Below are positions 44,684-53,576 of a stretch of 64,000 nucleotides of DNA, piece after piece. The number at the start of each line of letters is the position of its first letter. Within the stretch, counting starts at the first letter, position 1. Source of the stretch: Salinigranum rubrum (GTDB lineage: Archaea > Halobacteriota > Halobacteria > Halobacteriales > Haloferacaceae); NCBI RefSeq assembly GCF_002906575.1, contig NZ_CP026309.1, positions 62,001-126,000 on the forward strand. The letters run 5' to 3'. The translations under genes and the position numbers were made by a program. The notes beneath the pieces are model-generated. The model did not search any database. It saw only the letters and a program-made list of their open reading frames with translations, and had not been told where the DNA came from.

Positions 44684-44984
44684 GGGATAGACCACGTCGC
44701 GGCCGGTGTAAGGTCTGTCGCCGGAAGGGTGGCTAGTTTCGGTTCGACTTCTCCCCGTGAGGCGGGTTCCGACACGAGGTGTACGGCTGTCCCGAGCGGC
44801 TGGTGTGGTGCAGGAGGTCTGACGAGCAGGGTCGGGAGGACGAGGCTGCGGTTCACCGTGCCCGTGTACTGTGCGGACGTTCCCTGGAGCCACCTGTTTA
44901 TCAATCGCTCCTCCCCCGTCCGACGGCACGACGTTCTCACGGCAGACACGTCCGTTTAAGAACCTCAACCGATTACCTACTCGT
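44684..44984 (+). other. Intergenic region between the divergent cupin and site-2 protease genes
   Basis: About 300 bases without a supportable gene. TTTAAGAACC at 44955-44964 is a likely TATA element for the protease gene, about 27 bases before its ATG, implying a leaderless transcript. I see no clear cupin promoter. Confidence 0.45.
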
Positions 44985-46154
44985 ATGCGAGGAATCCGTA
45001 TCGGGAGCGCGTTCGGAATCCCCATCCGTCTCGACGTCACCTTTCTCCTCGTGCTCCCGCTGTTCGCCTGGCTCATCGGCTCCGACATCGCGAACCTGAC
45101 GGGGGTGATAAACGGCCTCTTCGGGACCGCAATCGCGCCGGACCCGCTCACCGCCGGGTCGATGCGGTGGGTGCTGGGGAGCGCCGCCGCCCTCGGGCTG
45201 TTCTTCGGCGTCTTACTCCACGAGTTCGGCCACTCGCTCGTCGCGATGCGCTACGGCTACGAAATCGAATCCATCACCCTCTGGCTCTTCGGCGGGGTCG
45301 CCCGCTTCACCGAGATTCCCGAAGACTGGAAGCAGGAACTGAACATCGCCGTCGCGGGTCCGGTCGTGAGCGTCCTCGTCGGCGTCGTCTCCTACGTCGG
45401 CTTCGTCGCGCTCCCGTTGGGCGATCCGGTGCAGTTCGTCCTCGGCTACCTCGCGCTGACGAACGTCGCGCTCGCGGTGTTCAACATGCTCCCGGGCTTC
45501 CCGATGGACGGCGGGCGCGTCCTCCGCGCGCTCCTCGCGCGCAACCGTCCGCACGCCCGCGCGACCCAGTTGGCGGCCGAGGTCGGCAAGGTGTTCGCGT
45601 TCCTCCTGGGGCTGTTCGGCCTCTTCGCGAACCTGTTCCTCGTCGCGCTCGCCTTCTTCATCTACATGGGCGCGTCCAGCGAGGCCCAGCAGACGGTGAT
45701 GAAGGCGGCGTTCCAGGACGTCATCGTCCGCGACATCATGACGCCCCGCGAGGAACTCCACGTCGTCGACGAGCGCACCTCCATCGCCGAACTCCTCGAG
45801 CGGATGTTCCGCGAGCGTCACACCGGCTACCCAGTGATGCGAAACGGGCACCTCGTCGGGATGGTGACGCTCGACGACGCCCGCGAGGTGCGCGAGGTCG
45901 AACGCGACGCCTACCGCGTCGACGACGTGATGGCGGACGAACTCGCGACCATCGCGCCCGACGCCGACGCGATGGAGGCCATCACGATGATGCAGCAACA
46001 CGGCGTCGGTCGTCTCCCCGTCGTCCAAGACGGCGAGTTCGTCGGCCTCGTCTCCCGGTCGGACCTCGTCACCGCGTTCAACATCATTCAGTCCCGCGGG
46101 TCGCTCGATTCTCTCGGGCGAGAGCCGTCGCTCGACGTCCGCCCCGGTCCCTAA
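44985..46154 (+). CDS. Site-2 protease (M50) with C-terminal CBS pair
   Basis: From ATG 44985 the 389-residue membrane protein has the metallopeptidase motif HEFGH at 79-83 and the third-ligand motif NMLPGFPMDGGR near 166-177, within five or six helices. Two CBS domains follow (about 245-380): DIMTPREELHVVDE and VDDVMADELATIAPD. It would cleave membrane-spanning regulators or anchors, with activity gated by nucleotide binding at the CBS pair. A leaderless promoter is likely. It stands alone between the cupin and amidase genes. Confidence 0.92.
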   Translation: MRGIRIGSAFGIPIRLDVTFLLVLPLFAWLIGSDIANLTGVINGLFGTAIAPDPLTAGSMRWVLGSAAALGLFFGVLLHEFGHSLVAMRYGYEIESITLWLFGGVARFTEIPEDWKQELNIAVAGPVVSVLVGVVSYVGFVALPLGDPVQFVLGYLALTNVALAVFNMLPGFPMDGGRVLRALLARNRPHARATQLAAEVGKVFAFLLGLFGLFANLFLVALAFFIYMGASSEAQQTVMKAAFQDVIVRDIMTPREELHVVDERTSIAELLERMFRERHTGYPVMRNGHLVGMVTLDDAREVREVERDAYRVDDVMADELATIAPDADAMEAITMMQQHGVGRLPVVQDGEFVGLVSRSDLVTAFNIIQSRGSLDSLGREPSLDVRPGP

Positions 46155-46239
46155 CACGGTCCTGCGTCCTCCCCCGTTGTTCCGCTTCGTTCGAGCGAGG
46201 CTCTTCGACCCGCTCTCTCGACGACCGGTGCCGCAGACG

Positions 46240-47712
46240 TCACCGGGGCGGGTAGGCGTCGTGCCAGGGGCGGACGCGCTCGAACGCGCCGCTCGCCGCG
46301 AACACCGTCTCGTCGTCGAACCGGTCGCCGACGAGCTGCATCCCCACCGGGAGACCGTCAGTGAAGCCCGCCGGGATGGACGCCGCCGGATGGCCCGTGA
46401 AGTTGATGGGGTAGGTGAGACACCAGCCGATGAGCGGGTCGACCGGTTCGCCGTTTATCTCCGAGGGGCCGACGGTCTGTCCCGTCCCTCCGTCGTCGTT
46501 CTCCACCGGTGGGACGGCGAGCGTCGGCGTCACGAGGAGGTCGTACCCCTCGACGGTGAAGACGTCCTGGACCGCGTCGTACACCTCGGTCCGGAGGTGC
46601 TCGTCGCGCTTGTAGTCGATGACGGACTGGTCGCGCGTCTCCTCCAGCAGGTCGGCGAACTCGGGCGTGAGGTCGTCCCGATGGTCGCCGAGGAGGTCCA
46701 GCCCCTCGTCTTTGAACCCCTCGACGGCCGAGTGGTACAGCATCCCGATTTCGCGTATCCACAGGTCGGCCAGCTCTAACTGGTCGTGGGTCAGTCCGAG
46801 CGACACCTCGTCGACGGTCGCCCCGGCCGTCTCGAACGCGGTCACCGCGTCGTCGACGACCGCTCGAACCCGGTCGTCGACGGGGAAGATGTCGAAGTCG
46901 GGGCTGTACGCGACTTCCAGCCCCTCGATTCCCCGACGGACGGCCCCCTGGAAGTCGTGTGGCTCCTCGGGCACGCTCAGCGGGTCGCGCGGGTCGGGGC
47001 CGGTCATCACGTCGAGCATCAGCGCGGCGTCCTCGACGGTCCGGGTCAGCGGGCCGGCGTGGATGGTCGGGGTGTGCGAGAGGAACGCGTCCGGGCGGAT
47101 GGCCTGGGCGACCCGACCGTAGGTCGCTTTGAAGCCGTACACGCCCGACCACGCCGCGGGGATGCGCACCGACCCGCCGCCGTCGGAGCCCTGCGCGATG
47201 GGGACGAGGCCGTCCGCGACGGCGGCCGCGCTTCCACCCGAGGACCCGCCCGCGTTCCGGTCGAGGTCGAACGGCGTGCTCGTCGGGCCGAAGAGCCGGT
47301 TGTCCGTCGTTCCCTTGTGTCCCATCTCCGGCGTGTTCGTCTTCCCCAGGACGATGGCCCCTGCCTCCTCCAGCCGTCGGACGTACGTCGCCGACTCCTC
47401 GGGAACGAACTCCGCGAACGGGACCGATCCCATCGTGTTCCGCACCCCGGCCTTGAAGTCGAAGAGGTCCTTGACGGCGATGGGAACGCCGTGGAGCGGG
47501 CCGAGTTCCTCGCCGCGACGCACCGCGGCCTCCGCCTCCTCCGCACGCTCGCGCGCGTCGTCGCCCAGCACGGTCACGAACGCGTTGATGTCCTCGTTCC
47601 GCGCGTCGATGCGTTCGAGACACGCGTCGACGACGTCGACCGGTGAGAGGTCGCCCCGTCTGATCCGCGATGCGAGTACCGCTGCCGACGTGTACGCGAA
47701 CGTGTCTGCCAT
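46240..47712 (-). CDS. Amidase signature family enzyme
   Basis: The 490-residue protein has the full Ser-cisSer-Lys triad: Lys81 in GVPIAVKD, the cis-Ser in GGSSGGS near 157-158, and Ser181 in GSDGGGSVRIPAAWSG. The C-terminus has the usual GHPAASIPAGF motif. It hydrolyses amide bonds and might be an aryl-acylamidase or GatA relative; however, GatA would normally sit with GatB or GatC, which are absent. The preceding non-coding region is short. Confidence 0.9.
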   Translation of the reverse strand: MADTFAYTSAAVLASRIRRGDLSPVDVVDACLERIDARNEDINAFVTVLGDDARERAEEAEAAVRRGEELGPLHGVPIAVKDLFDFKAGVRNTMGSVPFAEFVPEESATYVRRLEEAGAIVLGKTNTPEMGHKGTTDNRLFGPTSTPFDLDRNAGGSSGGSAAAVADGLVPIAQGSDGGGSVRIPAAWSGVYGFKATYGRVAQAIRPDAFLSHTPTIHAGPLTRTVEDAALMLDVMTGPDPRDPLSVPEEPHDFQGAVRRGIEGLEVAYSPDFDIFPVDDRVRAVVDDAVTAFETAGATVDEVSLGLTHDQLELADLWIREIGMLYHSAVEGFKDEGLDLLGDHRDDLTPEFADLLEETRDQSVIDYKRDEHLRTEVYDAVQDVFTVEGYDLLVTPTLAVPPVENDDGGTGQTVGPSEINGEPVDPLIGWCLTYPINFTGHPAASIPAGFTDGLPVGMQLVGDRFDDETVFAASGAFERVRPWHDAYPPR

Positions 47713-47854
47713 TGCCTCTCACACTTCGACGTGTAGTGACAAAAATACAACTGCTCCTCGCAGGGGAGACACCGCGGTTCACGCTCGCATCTCCACCGGA
47801 GGGGCCGACCAGCAACCCTTAACATCCGTTCGGGTGACTGTCCATCCAACACCG

Positions 47855-48688
47855 ATGTCCCTGGATATCTCCGACGCCCTCTCGGACGGACTCGACCGCA
47901 CGTTCCAGCGAAACGGTCTCCTCCTCGCCGTCGTCTTCGTCGTCTTCGGCATCGCCGACGCCGTGGCCGGCCAGACGCTCGCGGCGGCCACCGCCCGTTT
48001 CGTCGAACAGACCGTCAGCCAGTTCCCCTCCGACGCCTCGCCCGCTCCGACCACGACCCTTCCGAGCGCCGAAGCGACGCCGCTGTCGCTCCCGCTTCCG
48101 CTCCCGGTCGCGCTCGGCCTCGTGGCCGTCCTCGCGTTCGTCGCCGAGGCGGTTCGCATCGTCGCCGTCCGGACGCTCGTCAGCGACGAGACCGAGACGA
48201 TTCCCGACGAGTTCGTCTCGCGGAACCTCCTCTCGGCGACGCTCAACGGCTTCGTCGGGGGCCTCGTCGTCCTCATCCTCGTCGGCGTCGGCCTCCTCTT
48301 CCTCGTCGTGCCCGGGGTGTTTCTCGCCCTCTCCTTCTTCTTCGTCCGCCAGGAAATCGCCGTCGAGGACAAGAACTTCATCGACGCGCTCTCGGCGAGC
48401 TGGGAGCTCACCTCGGGCCACCGCCTCCAACTGTTCGGCCTCGCGCTGGTCGTCTTCGTCATCGGCCTCGTGGTGACCGGCGTCGGGAGCCTCGTCGGCT
48501 TCGTCGGCATCCCGCTTCTCACCACTGTCGTCACCGTCCTCCTCGGGTCGGTGACGACCGTCTTCGGCGTCGCCGTCACCTCCCGAGCGTACGTCCAGCT
48601 CACGGAGGAGGCGAACGTCGAAGCCGACACCGACGCCGCCGACAGCCTCGGTGCGGACGAAGAGAGCGAGTGGAAGTACGACCCTTAG
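47855..48688 (+). CDS. Polytopic membrane protein of unknown function
   Basis: From ATG 47855 the 277-residue protein has about six membrane helices. A segment FFFVRQEIAVEDKNFIDALSASWELTSGHR near residues 165-193 resembles the conserved loop of membrane proteins often seen with glycerophosphodiesterases (DUF7847-type, from memory). The C-terminal tail is acidic. No catalytic residues are visible. It is followed at 75 bases by the FAD protein, and a shared transcript is possible but the FAD gene has its own TATA element. Confidence 0.75.
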   Translation: MSLDISDALSDGLDRTFQRNGLLLAVVFVVFGIADAVAGQTLAAATARFVEQTVSQFPSDASPAPTTTLPSAEATPLSLPLPLPVALGLVAVLAFVAEAVRIVAVRTLVSDETETIPDEFVSRNLLSATLNGFVGGLVVLILVGVGLLFLVVPGVFLALSFFFVRQEIAVEDKNFIDALSASWELTSGHRLQLFGLALVVFVIGLVVTGVGSLVGFVGIPLLTTVVTVLLGSVTTVFGVAVTSRAYVQLTEEANVEADTDAADSLGADEESEWKYDP

Positions 48689-48762
48689 CGCGTCCGTCGG
48701 CGGACAACTCACACTGCCCCGAACTTTGCTTTTATCACCGTGGCGCTCGAACAAAATACCGT

Positions 48763-49344
48763 ATGACGGACGTACTCGTCGTCGGCGGCGGTCCCGCCGG
48801 CCTCACCGCCGCACTGTTCACCGCGAAGAACGGCCTCGACACCGTGGTGTTCGACACGGACGGCACGTGGATGCACAAGGCACACCTGTTCAACTACCCG
48901 GGCATCGGCTCCGTCGACGGCTCGAACTACATGTCGATCCTCCGCGACCAGGTCGACGACTTCGGCGTCGAGCGCAACCAGGCGGAAGTGACATCCGTGA
49001 ACGCGACCGACGGTGGCTTCACCGTCACCACCGACGACGGCGAGCACAGCGCCGACTACGTCGTCCTCGCCACGGGCGCGAACCGTGACCTCGCGGAGGA
49101 CCTCGGGTGTGCGTTCACGGACGACGTCGTCGACGTCGGCGTGACGATGGAGACGAGCGTCGAGAATGCCTACGCCACCGGTGCGATGGTCCGCGTCGAA
49201 GAGTGGCAGGCGGTCATCTCCGCGGGCGACGGCGCCGCGGCCGCACTCAACATCCTCTCGAAGGAGAAGGGCGAGAACTTCCACGACTTCGACGTGCCGG
49301 CGACGGCCGACGAGGTCATGGGCTCGCTCGTCGACGAGGCGTGA
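48763..49344 (+). CDS. FAD-binding thioredoxin reductase-like protein, minimal form
   Basis: From ATG 48763 the 193-residue protein shows the FAD motif VLVVGGGPAGLTAALFTAK, the ATG motif VVLATGAN and the C-terminal FAD motif NAYATGAMVR...AISAGDGAAAA. The NADPH domain and the redox-active CxxC of thioredoxin reductases are missing; the only cysteine is at LGCAF. It is therefore a FAD-only relative whose electron donor and function are unknown. A TATA element (CTTTTATCAC, 48729-48738) lies about 28 bases before the ATG, suggesting a leaderless message. Confidence 0.8.
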   Translation: MTDVLVVGGGPAGLTAALFTAKNGLDTVVFDTDGTWMHKAHLFNYPGIGSVDGSNYMSILRDQVDDFGVERNQAEVTSVNATDGGFTVTTDDGEHSADYVVLATGANRDLAEDLGCAFTDDVVDVGVTMETSVENAYATGAMVRVEEWQAVISAGDGAAAALNILSKEKGENFHDFDVPATADEVMGSLVDEA

Positions 49345-49840
49345 AGCCAACCCCCTGAGTATCCAACCCGTTTTGTCGAATCGGGCGAAAAGGCGGTGAC
49401 GACCGACGAGTCGGTCGACCGGCGCCGCTTCGTCGGTGTCGTCCCGTCGGTCTGCACCGTCCGGTCTCTAGACCGGTCAGCCGACCATACTACCGACCGA
49501 GCCGTCGATTCTCCGGTTCAGTCACTGTCTCTCCGGTTCAGTCACTGTCTCTCCGGTTCAGTCACTGTCTCTCCGGTTCAGTCACTGTCTCTCCGGTTCA
49601 GTCACTGTCTCTCCGGTCCAGGCGCCGTCTCTCGACGGGATTCCGATTGGGCTCTCGTCTCGATGCCCGGTCCCTCTTCGGTCGAACCACTCCGCCGATT
49701 CGCAATCGAGATGTAGAAGTAATTGTATTCGTGGCGTCGATCCGTCGCCGGGATACCCGACCGGCCGACCCCCCGCACTCGTGCTCACCCACACAACACT
49801 TTTGACAGCGGTTCACGAAACGGGTAAGCGAGCCGTTACC
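49345..49840 (+). other. Intergenic region upstream of the ectoine cluster
   Basis: About 500 bases without a gene. The centre is a 20-bp tandem repeat (separate entry); the frames that cross it are non-coding because the unit is not a multiple of three. The right end, 49790-49840, is AT-richer with ACACTTTTGACAG at 49795-49807 and is probably the DoeA promoter, though the spacing of about 38 bases is longer than usual for leaderless genes. Confidence 0.4.
49511..49620 (+). repeat. Five exact 20-bp tandem repeats plus a half copy
   Basis: The unit CTCCGGTTCAGTCACTGTCT is repeated five times without change from 49511 to 49610, then a degenerate half copy. No spacers separate the copies, so it is not a CRISPR. 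Perfect identity implies recent expansion or selection. It is 230 bases from the doeA start. It may be a minisatellite, a protein-binding array, or an iteron-like element; the adjacent genes give no replication function. Confidence 0.9.
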
Positions 49841-51019
49841 ATGCCCGAGGCTGTCTTCGACAGGAGTGAGTACGAGCGGCGTATCGCCCGGACGAAAGAG
49901 CAGTTGCGCGAGCGCGGGCTGGACGCGGTGTTCGTCACCGACCCGGCGAACATGAACTACCTGACGGGGTACGACGGGTGGTCGTTCTACGTCCACCAGG
50001 GGGTCGTCGTCACGCCCGACCGCGACGAACCGGTCTGGATCGGCCGTCAGATGGACGCCAACGGCGCGCGGGCCACGACGACCCTGGCCGAAGAGAGCAT
50101 CCGCCCGTACAGCGACGACCACGTCCACTCGCCGTACGACCTCCACCCGATGGACTTCGTCGCCGAGGTGCTGGAGGACCTCGGCCTCGACGAGGGCCGC
50201 ATCGGCCTCGAGATGGACGCGTACTACTTCACGGCGAAGTCGTACACTCGGTTACAACAGAACCTCCCCGAAGCCACGTTCGATGACACGACGCTCCTCG
50301 TGAACTGGCTCCGGGTGAAGAAGTCCGACCGGGAAATCGAGTACATGCGGCAGGCCGCGCGCATCTCCGAGAACGCGATGCAGGCCGGCCTCGACACCAT
50401 CGCCGAGGGCGTCCCGGAGTACGAGGCCGCCGAGGCCATCTACTCGGCGCTCATCGAGGGCACGGGGGAGTACGGCGGCGACTACCCCGCCATCGTCCCG
50501 CTGATGCCCTCGGGCGACCACACCGGGACGCCACACCTGACGTGGACCGACCGGCCCTTCGAAGACGGCGACCCGGTCATCATCGAACTCTCGGGCTGTC
50601 GGCACCGCTACCACTCCCCGCTCGCGCGGACCACGTTCGTGGGCGACCCGCCCGAAGAGGTTCAGGAGACGGCCGACATCGTCGTCGCCGGGATGGAGGC
50701 GGCCCTCGACGCCGTCGAACCGGGCGTCACCTGCGAGGCCGTCGAGAAGGCCTGGCGCGACGAAATCGCGAAGCACGACGTCGAGAAGGAGGATAGAATC
50801 GGCTACTCGATGGGGCTCGGCTACCCCCCGGACTGGGGTGAACACACCGCGAGCCTCCGCCCCGGCGACGAGACCGTGTTGGAGGAGAACATGACGTTCC
50901 ACACGATTCCGGGGCTGTGGTTCGACGACTTCGGCGTCGAACTCTCGGAGACGTTCCGCGTCACGTCCACCGGAGCGGAACCGCTCGCTGACTTCCCACG
51001 ACGGCTGTTCACTGCCTGA
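49841..51019 (+). CDS. doeA: Ectoine hydrolase (DoeA-type, peptidase M24/creatinase fold)
   Basis: The 392-residue protein matches the DoeA/EutD pattern segment by segment: [35 protein letters not shown] then [39 protein letters not shown], and [16 protein letters not shown]. DoeA opens the ectoine ring to N-acetyl-2,4-diaminobutyrate and, for hydroxyectoine, the hydroxy analogue. The pita-bread fold is shared with creatinase and Xaa-Pro peptidases. The ATG at 49841 is followed, after its stop at 51019, by only two bases before the glutamate dehydrogenase ATG. Confidence 0.85.
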   Translation: MPEAVFDRSEYERRIARTKEQLRERGLDAVFVTDPANMNYLTGYDGWSFYVHQGVVVTPDRDEPVWIGRQMDANGARATTTLAEESIRPYSDDHVHSPYDLHPMDFVAEVLEDLGLDEGRIGLEMDAYYFTAKSYTRLQQNLPEATFDDTTLLVNWLRVKKSDREIEYMRQAARISENAMQAGLDTIAEGVPEYEAAEAIYSALIEGTGEYGGDYPAIVPLMPSGDHTGTPHLTWTDRPFEDGDPVIIELSGCRHRYHSPLARTTFVGDPPEEVQETADIVVAGMEAALDAVEPGVTCEAVEKAWRDEIAKHDVEKEDRIGYSMGLGYPPDWGEHTASLRPGDETVLEENMTFHTIPGLWFDDFGVELSETFRVTSTGAEPLADFPRRLFTA

Positions 51020-51021
51020 CC

Positions 51022-52313
51022 ATGCCCCCGTCGAGCACTCCCCGACCACGGCCGAGGGGAACGACGACGAACCGAGTTCCGCGCTGGCGACCGCCCGGCG
51101 ACAACTCGAACGGGCGACCACGCACACCGACGTCGACGAGGGCGTCGTCGAGCGGCTGAAGCACCCGACGAAACTCACCCGGGTGTCCGTCCCGCTCCGT
51201 CGTGACGACGGCTCGCTGGAGGTGTTCACGGGCTACCGCGCCCAGCACGACGACGTCCGCGGTCCGTACAAGGGCGGCCTGCGTTACCACCCGGAGGTCG
51301 ACGCCGAGGAGTGTATCGGTCTCTCGATGTGGATGACCTGGAAGTGCGCCGTGATGGACCTGCCGTTCGGCGGTGGGAAGGGCGGTGTCGCCGTCGACCC
51401 GCGGACGCTCTCGTCTGGGGAGCGCGAACGACTCACCCGGCGGTTCGCCGAGGAGATCCGCGACGTGATCGGGCCGAAGACGGACGTCCCCGCCCCGGAC
51501 ATGGGGACCGACGCCCAGACGATGGCGTGGTTCATGGACGCGTACTCGATGCAGTCCGGCGAGACCACGCCCGGCGTCGTCACCGGAAAACCGCCCGTCA
51601 TCGGCGGCTCTCACGGGCGCGAAGGGGCTCCCGGTCGGTCGGTCGCCATCGTCACCCGCGAGGCCGTCGACTACTACGACTGGGACCTCTCCGACGTGAC
51701 CGTCGCCGTCCAGGGGTTCGGGAGCGTCGGCGCGCCCGCCGCGCGTCTCCTCGACGAGTGGGGTGCGACGGTGGTGGCCGTCAGCGACGTCGACGGCGCC
51801 ATCTACGACCCCGCCGGTCTGGACACGAACGACGTCGAGGCGCACGACGAGCGACCCGGCATGGTCTCGGGGTACGACGCGCCGGAGACGCTCACGAACG
51901 CCGAACTGCTCGAACTCGACGTCGACGTGCTCGTCCCGGCGGCCGTCGGCAACGTCGTCACGACGGAGAACGTCCACGACGTCTCGGCGGACATGGTCGT
52001 CGAGGGAGCCAACGGCCCGACGACGTTCGCCGCCGACGCCGTCCTCGAAGAGCGAGACGTCCCGGTCATCCCCGACATCCTCGCGAACGCCGGCGGGGTG
52101 ACCGTCTCGTACTTCGAGTGGCTCCAGGACATCAACCGCCGGCAGTGGTCGCTCGACCGCGTCCACGAGGAACTCGAATCCGAGATGCTCGGCGCCTGGG
52201 ACGCCGTCCGACGGGAGGTCGACGCCCGCGGCCTGACGTGGCGCGACGCCGCCTACGTCGTCGCCCTCTCGCGCATCGGCGAGGCGAAGTCGACGCGCGG
52301 GCTCTGGCCCTGA
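51022..52313 (+). CDS. gdhA: Glutamate dehydrogenase (Glu/Leu/Phe/Val family; one-base frameshift at 51025-51029)
   Basis: The ATG at 51022 follows the doeA stop by two bases. After ATGCCC only two C of the next codon are present; one more C in the CCCCC run at 51025-51029 puts the ATG in frame with [24 protein letters not shown], a normal archaeal GDH start. The enzyme (about 430 residues) then has [32 protein letters not shown] with catalytic Lys, and [16 protein letters not shown] Rossmann motifs. It interconverts glutamate and 2-oxoglutarate plus ammonia. Context suggests regeneration of the amino acceptor for ectoine-derived transamination. Confidence 0.88.
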
Positions 52314-52376
52314 GCGACCGAACGGTAAACGCCTGAAACCCCCCGAAACACGCCCGCGAGGGCGTGTCGGACCCGG

Positions 52377-53357
52377 TCAGTCCTCGCTCGGTGCGAGGAC
52401 CAGGTTCTCCAACTCTTCGCCCGTGTCGAGTCGTTCGACGTTCCGCGCGACGATGTCGGCCAGTCGGTCCCAGTGTTTCGGGGTGTGACCGCCCGTGTGA
52501 GGCGTGATGAGACAGTTCTCCAGGTCCCACAGCGGATGTTCGCTCGGGAGGGGCTCGGGGTCGGTCACGTCCAGCGCCGCCCCGCGAATCTTGTTCGAGC
52601 GGAGCGCCGCCACGAGTGCGTCGGTGTCGACGATTCCTCCCCGCGCCGTGTTGACGAGAACGGCTTCCGGCGGCATCGTCGCCAGTTCCGCCTCGCCGAT
52701 GAGCCCGCGCGTCAGGTCGTTGAGCGGGCAGGCGACGACGACGTACTCGCTCCGCGAGAGCGCGTCGTGAATCGCGTCCTCGTCGAAGCCGACGACTTCG
52801 TCCGTCGGGCCGCCCTTCTCGGGCGTGTAGCGGACGCCGATGGTGTCGACCTCCATCCCCTGCAGGCGCTGGACGACGGCTTCCCCGATGGAGCCGAGGC
52901 CGACGACGGTCACCGTGGAGTCGGTGAACTCCCTCGACTGGAAGTGCCGCCACTCCGAGCGCTGCTTGCGCCGCCACCCCTCGTGGAGGCGGCGAGCGAA
53001 GACGAGCATGTTCCCGACGGCCTGTTCGGCGATGCCGGGCGCGTGGATGCCGCCGGCGTTCGTCACCCTGATCCTCTGCTCTTCGAGCGTCTCTTTCGGG
53101 AGGTGGTCGATACCGGCGAACGTGCAGGCGAACACCTCCATCCGCGAGTCGACGACGAGGTCCTCGTCGATGGTGATGCCGGTGACGACCCGCGCTCTGG
53201 GGGCGAGTTCGCGCTCCTGCTTCGGGGTACGGGCGAGCGCGACCCGCCGGTCGGGGAGGCGTTCGCGCAGCGTCTCGGCGTACGATTCCATCGACAGGCC
53301 CTCGGTCCCCTCGCGGAGGACGACGACGTCCGGGTCGGGGTCGGTGTTCTCGCTCAT
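52377..53357 (-). CDS. D-2-hydroxyacid dehydrogenase
   Basis: The 326-residue protein has the family's Rossmann motif VVGLGSIGEAVVQRL near residues 149-163, the catalytic arginine in NTARGGIVD, the glutamate in DVTDPEPLP, and the histidine in ITPHTGGHT. It reduces or oxidises a 2-keto acid/2-hydroxyacid pair with NAD(P). It sits within the ectoine-like cluster but on the opposite strand, so its link to the pathway is only positional. Its substrate is unknown. Confidence 0.85.
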   Translation of the reverse strand: MSENTDPDPDVVVLREGTEGLSMESYAETLRERLPDRRVALARTPKQERELAPRARVVTGITIDEDLVVDSRMEVFACTFAGIDHLPKETLEEQRIRVTNAGGIHAPGIAEQAVGNMLVFARRLHEGWRRKQRSEWRHFQSREFTDSTVTVVGLGSIGEAVVQRLQGMEVDTIGVRYTPEKGGPTDEVVGFDEDAIHDALSRSEYVVVACPLNDLTRGLIGEAELATMPPEAVLVNTARGGIVDTDALVAALRSNKIRGAALDVTDPEPLPSEHPLWDLENCLITPHTGGHTPKHWDRLADIVARNVERLDTGEELENLVLAPSED

Positions 53358-53576
53358 GGGTGGGTGGCTCCGCCCCGCCCGTCAGAACCCGGATACGGCC
53401 CGTCGCGAGTCGGTACCGGCTGTCGCCGACAGGGTCGGCGACGACCGGGACACAGTCACGACAGCCCGTCCGAGACGACGGTCGGGTCACGTACGCTTCC
53501 GGTCGGTTGGTGCCGGCTTATGCTTTTTCGTCTCCGCCGTTCGGTATTAAGTAGATGGAGAGTGGTAGTGAGAGCC

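Noticed and set aside
44684-45151. N-terminal extension of the cupin protein
   Set aside because: The extension lacks homology, is Arg/Pro/Thr-rich and overlaps the divergent site-2 protease gene and its promoter.
46240-47712. GatA subunit of a tRNA amidotransferase
   Set aside because: The amidase triad is shared, but no GatB or GatC partner is nearby and the GatA-specific context is absent.
49511-49620. CRISPR array
   Set aside because: The 20-base units abut each other without spacers, and no cas genes are present.
49396-49716. Protein encoded across the 20-bp repeats
   Set aside because: The unit is not a multiple of three, so the repeats cycle through frames, and the N- and C-terminal parts match nothing.
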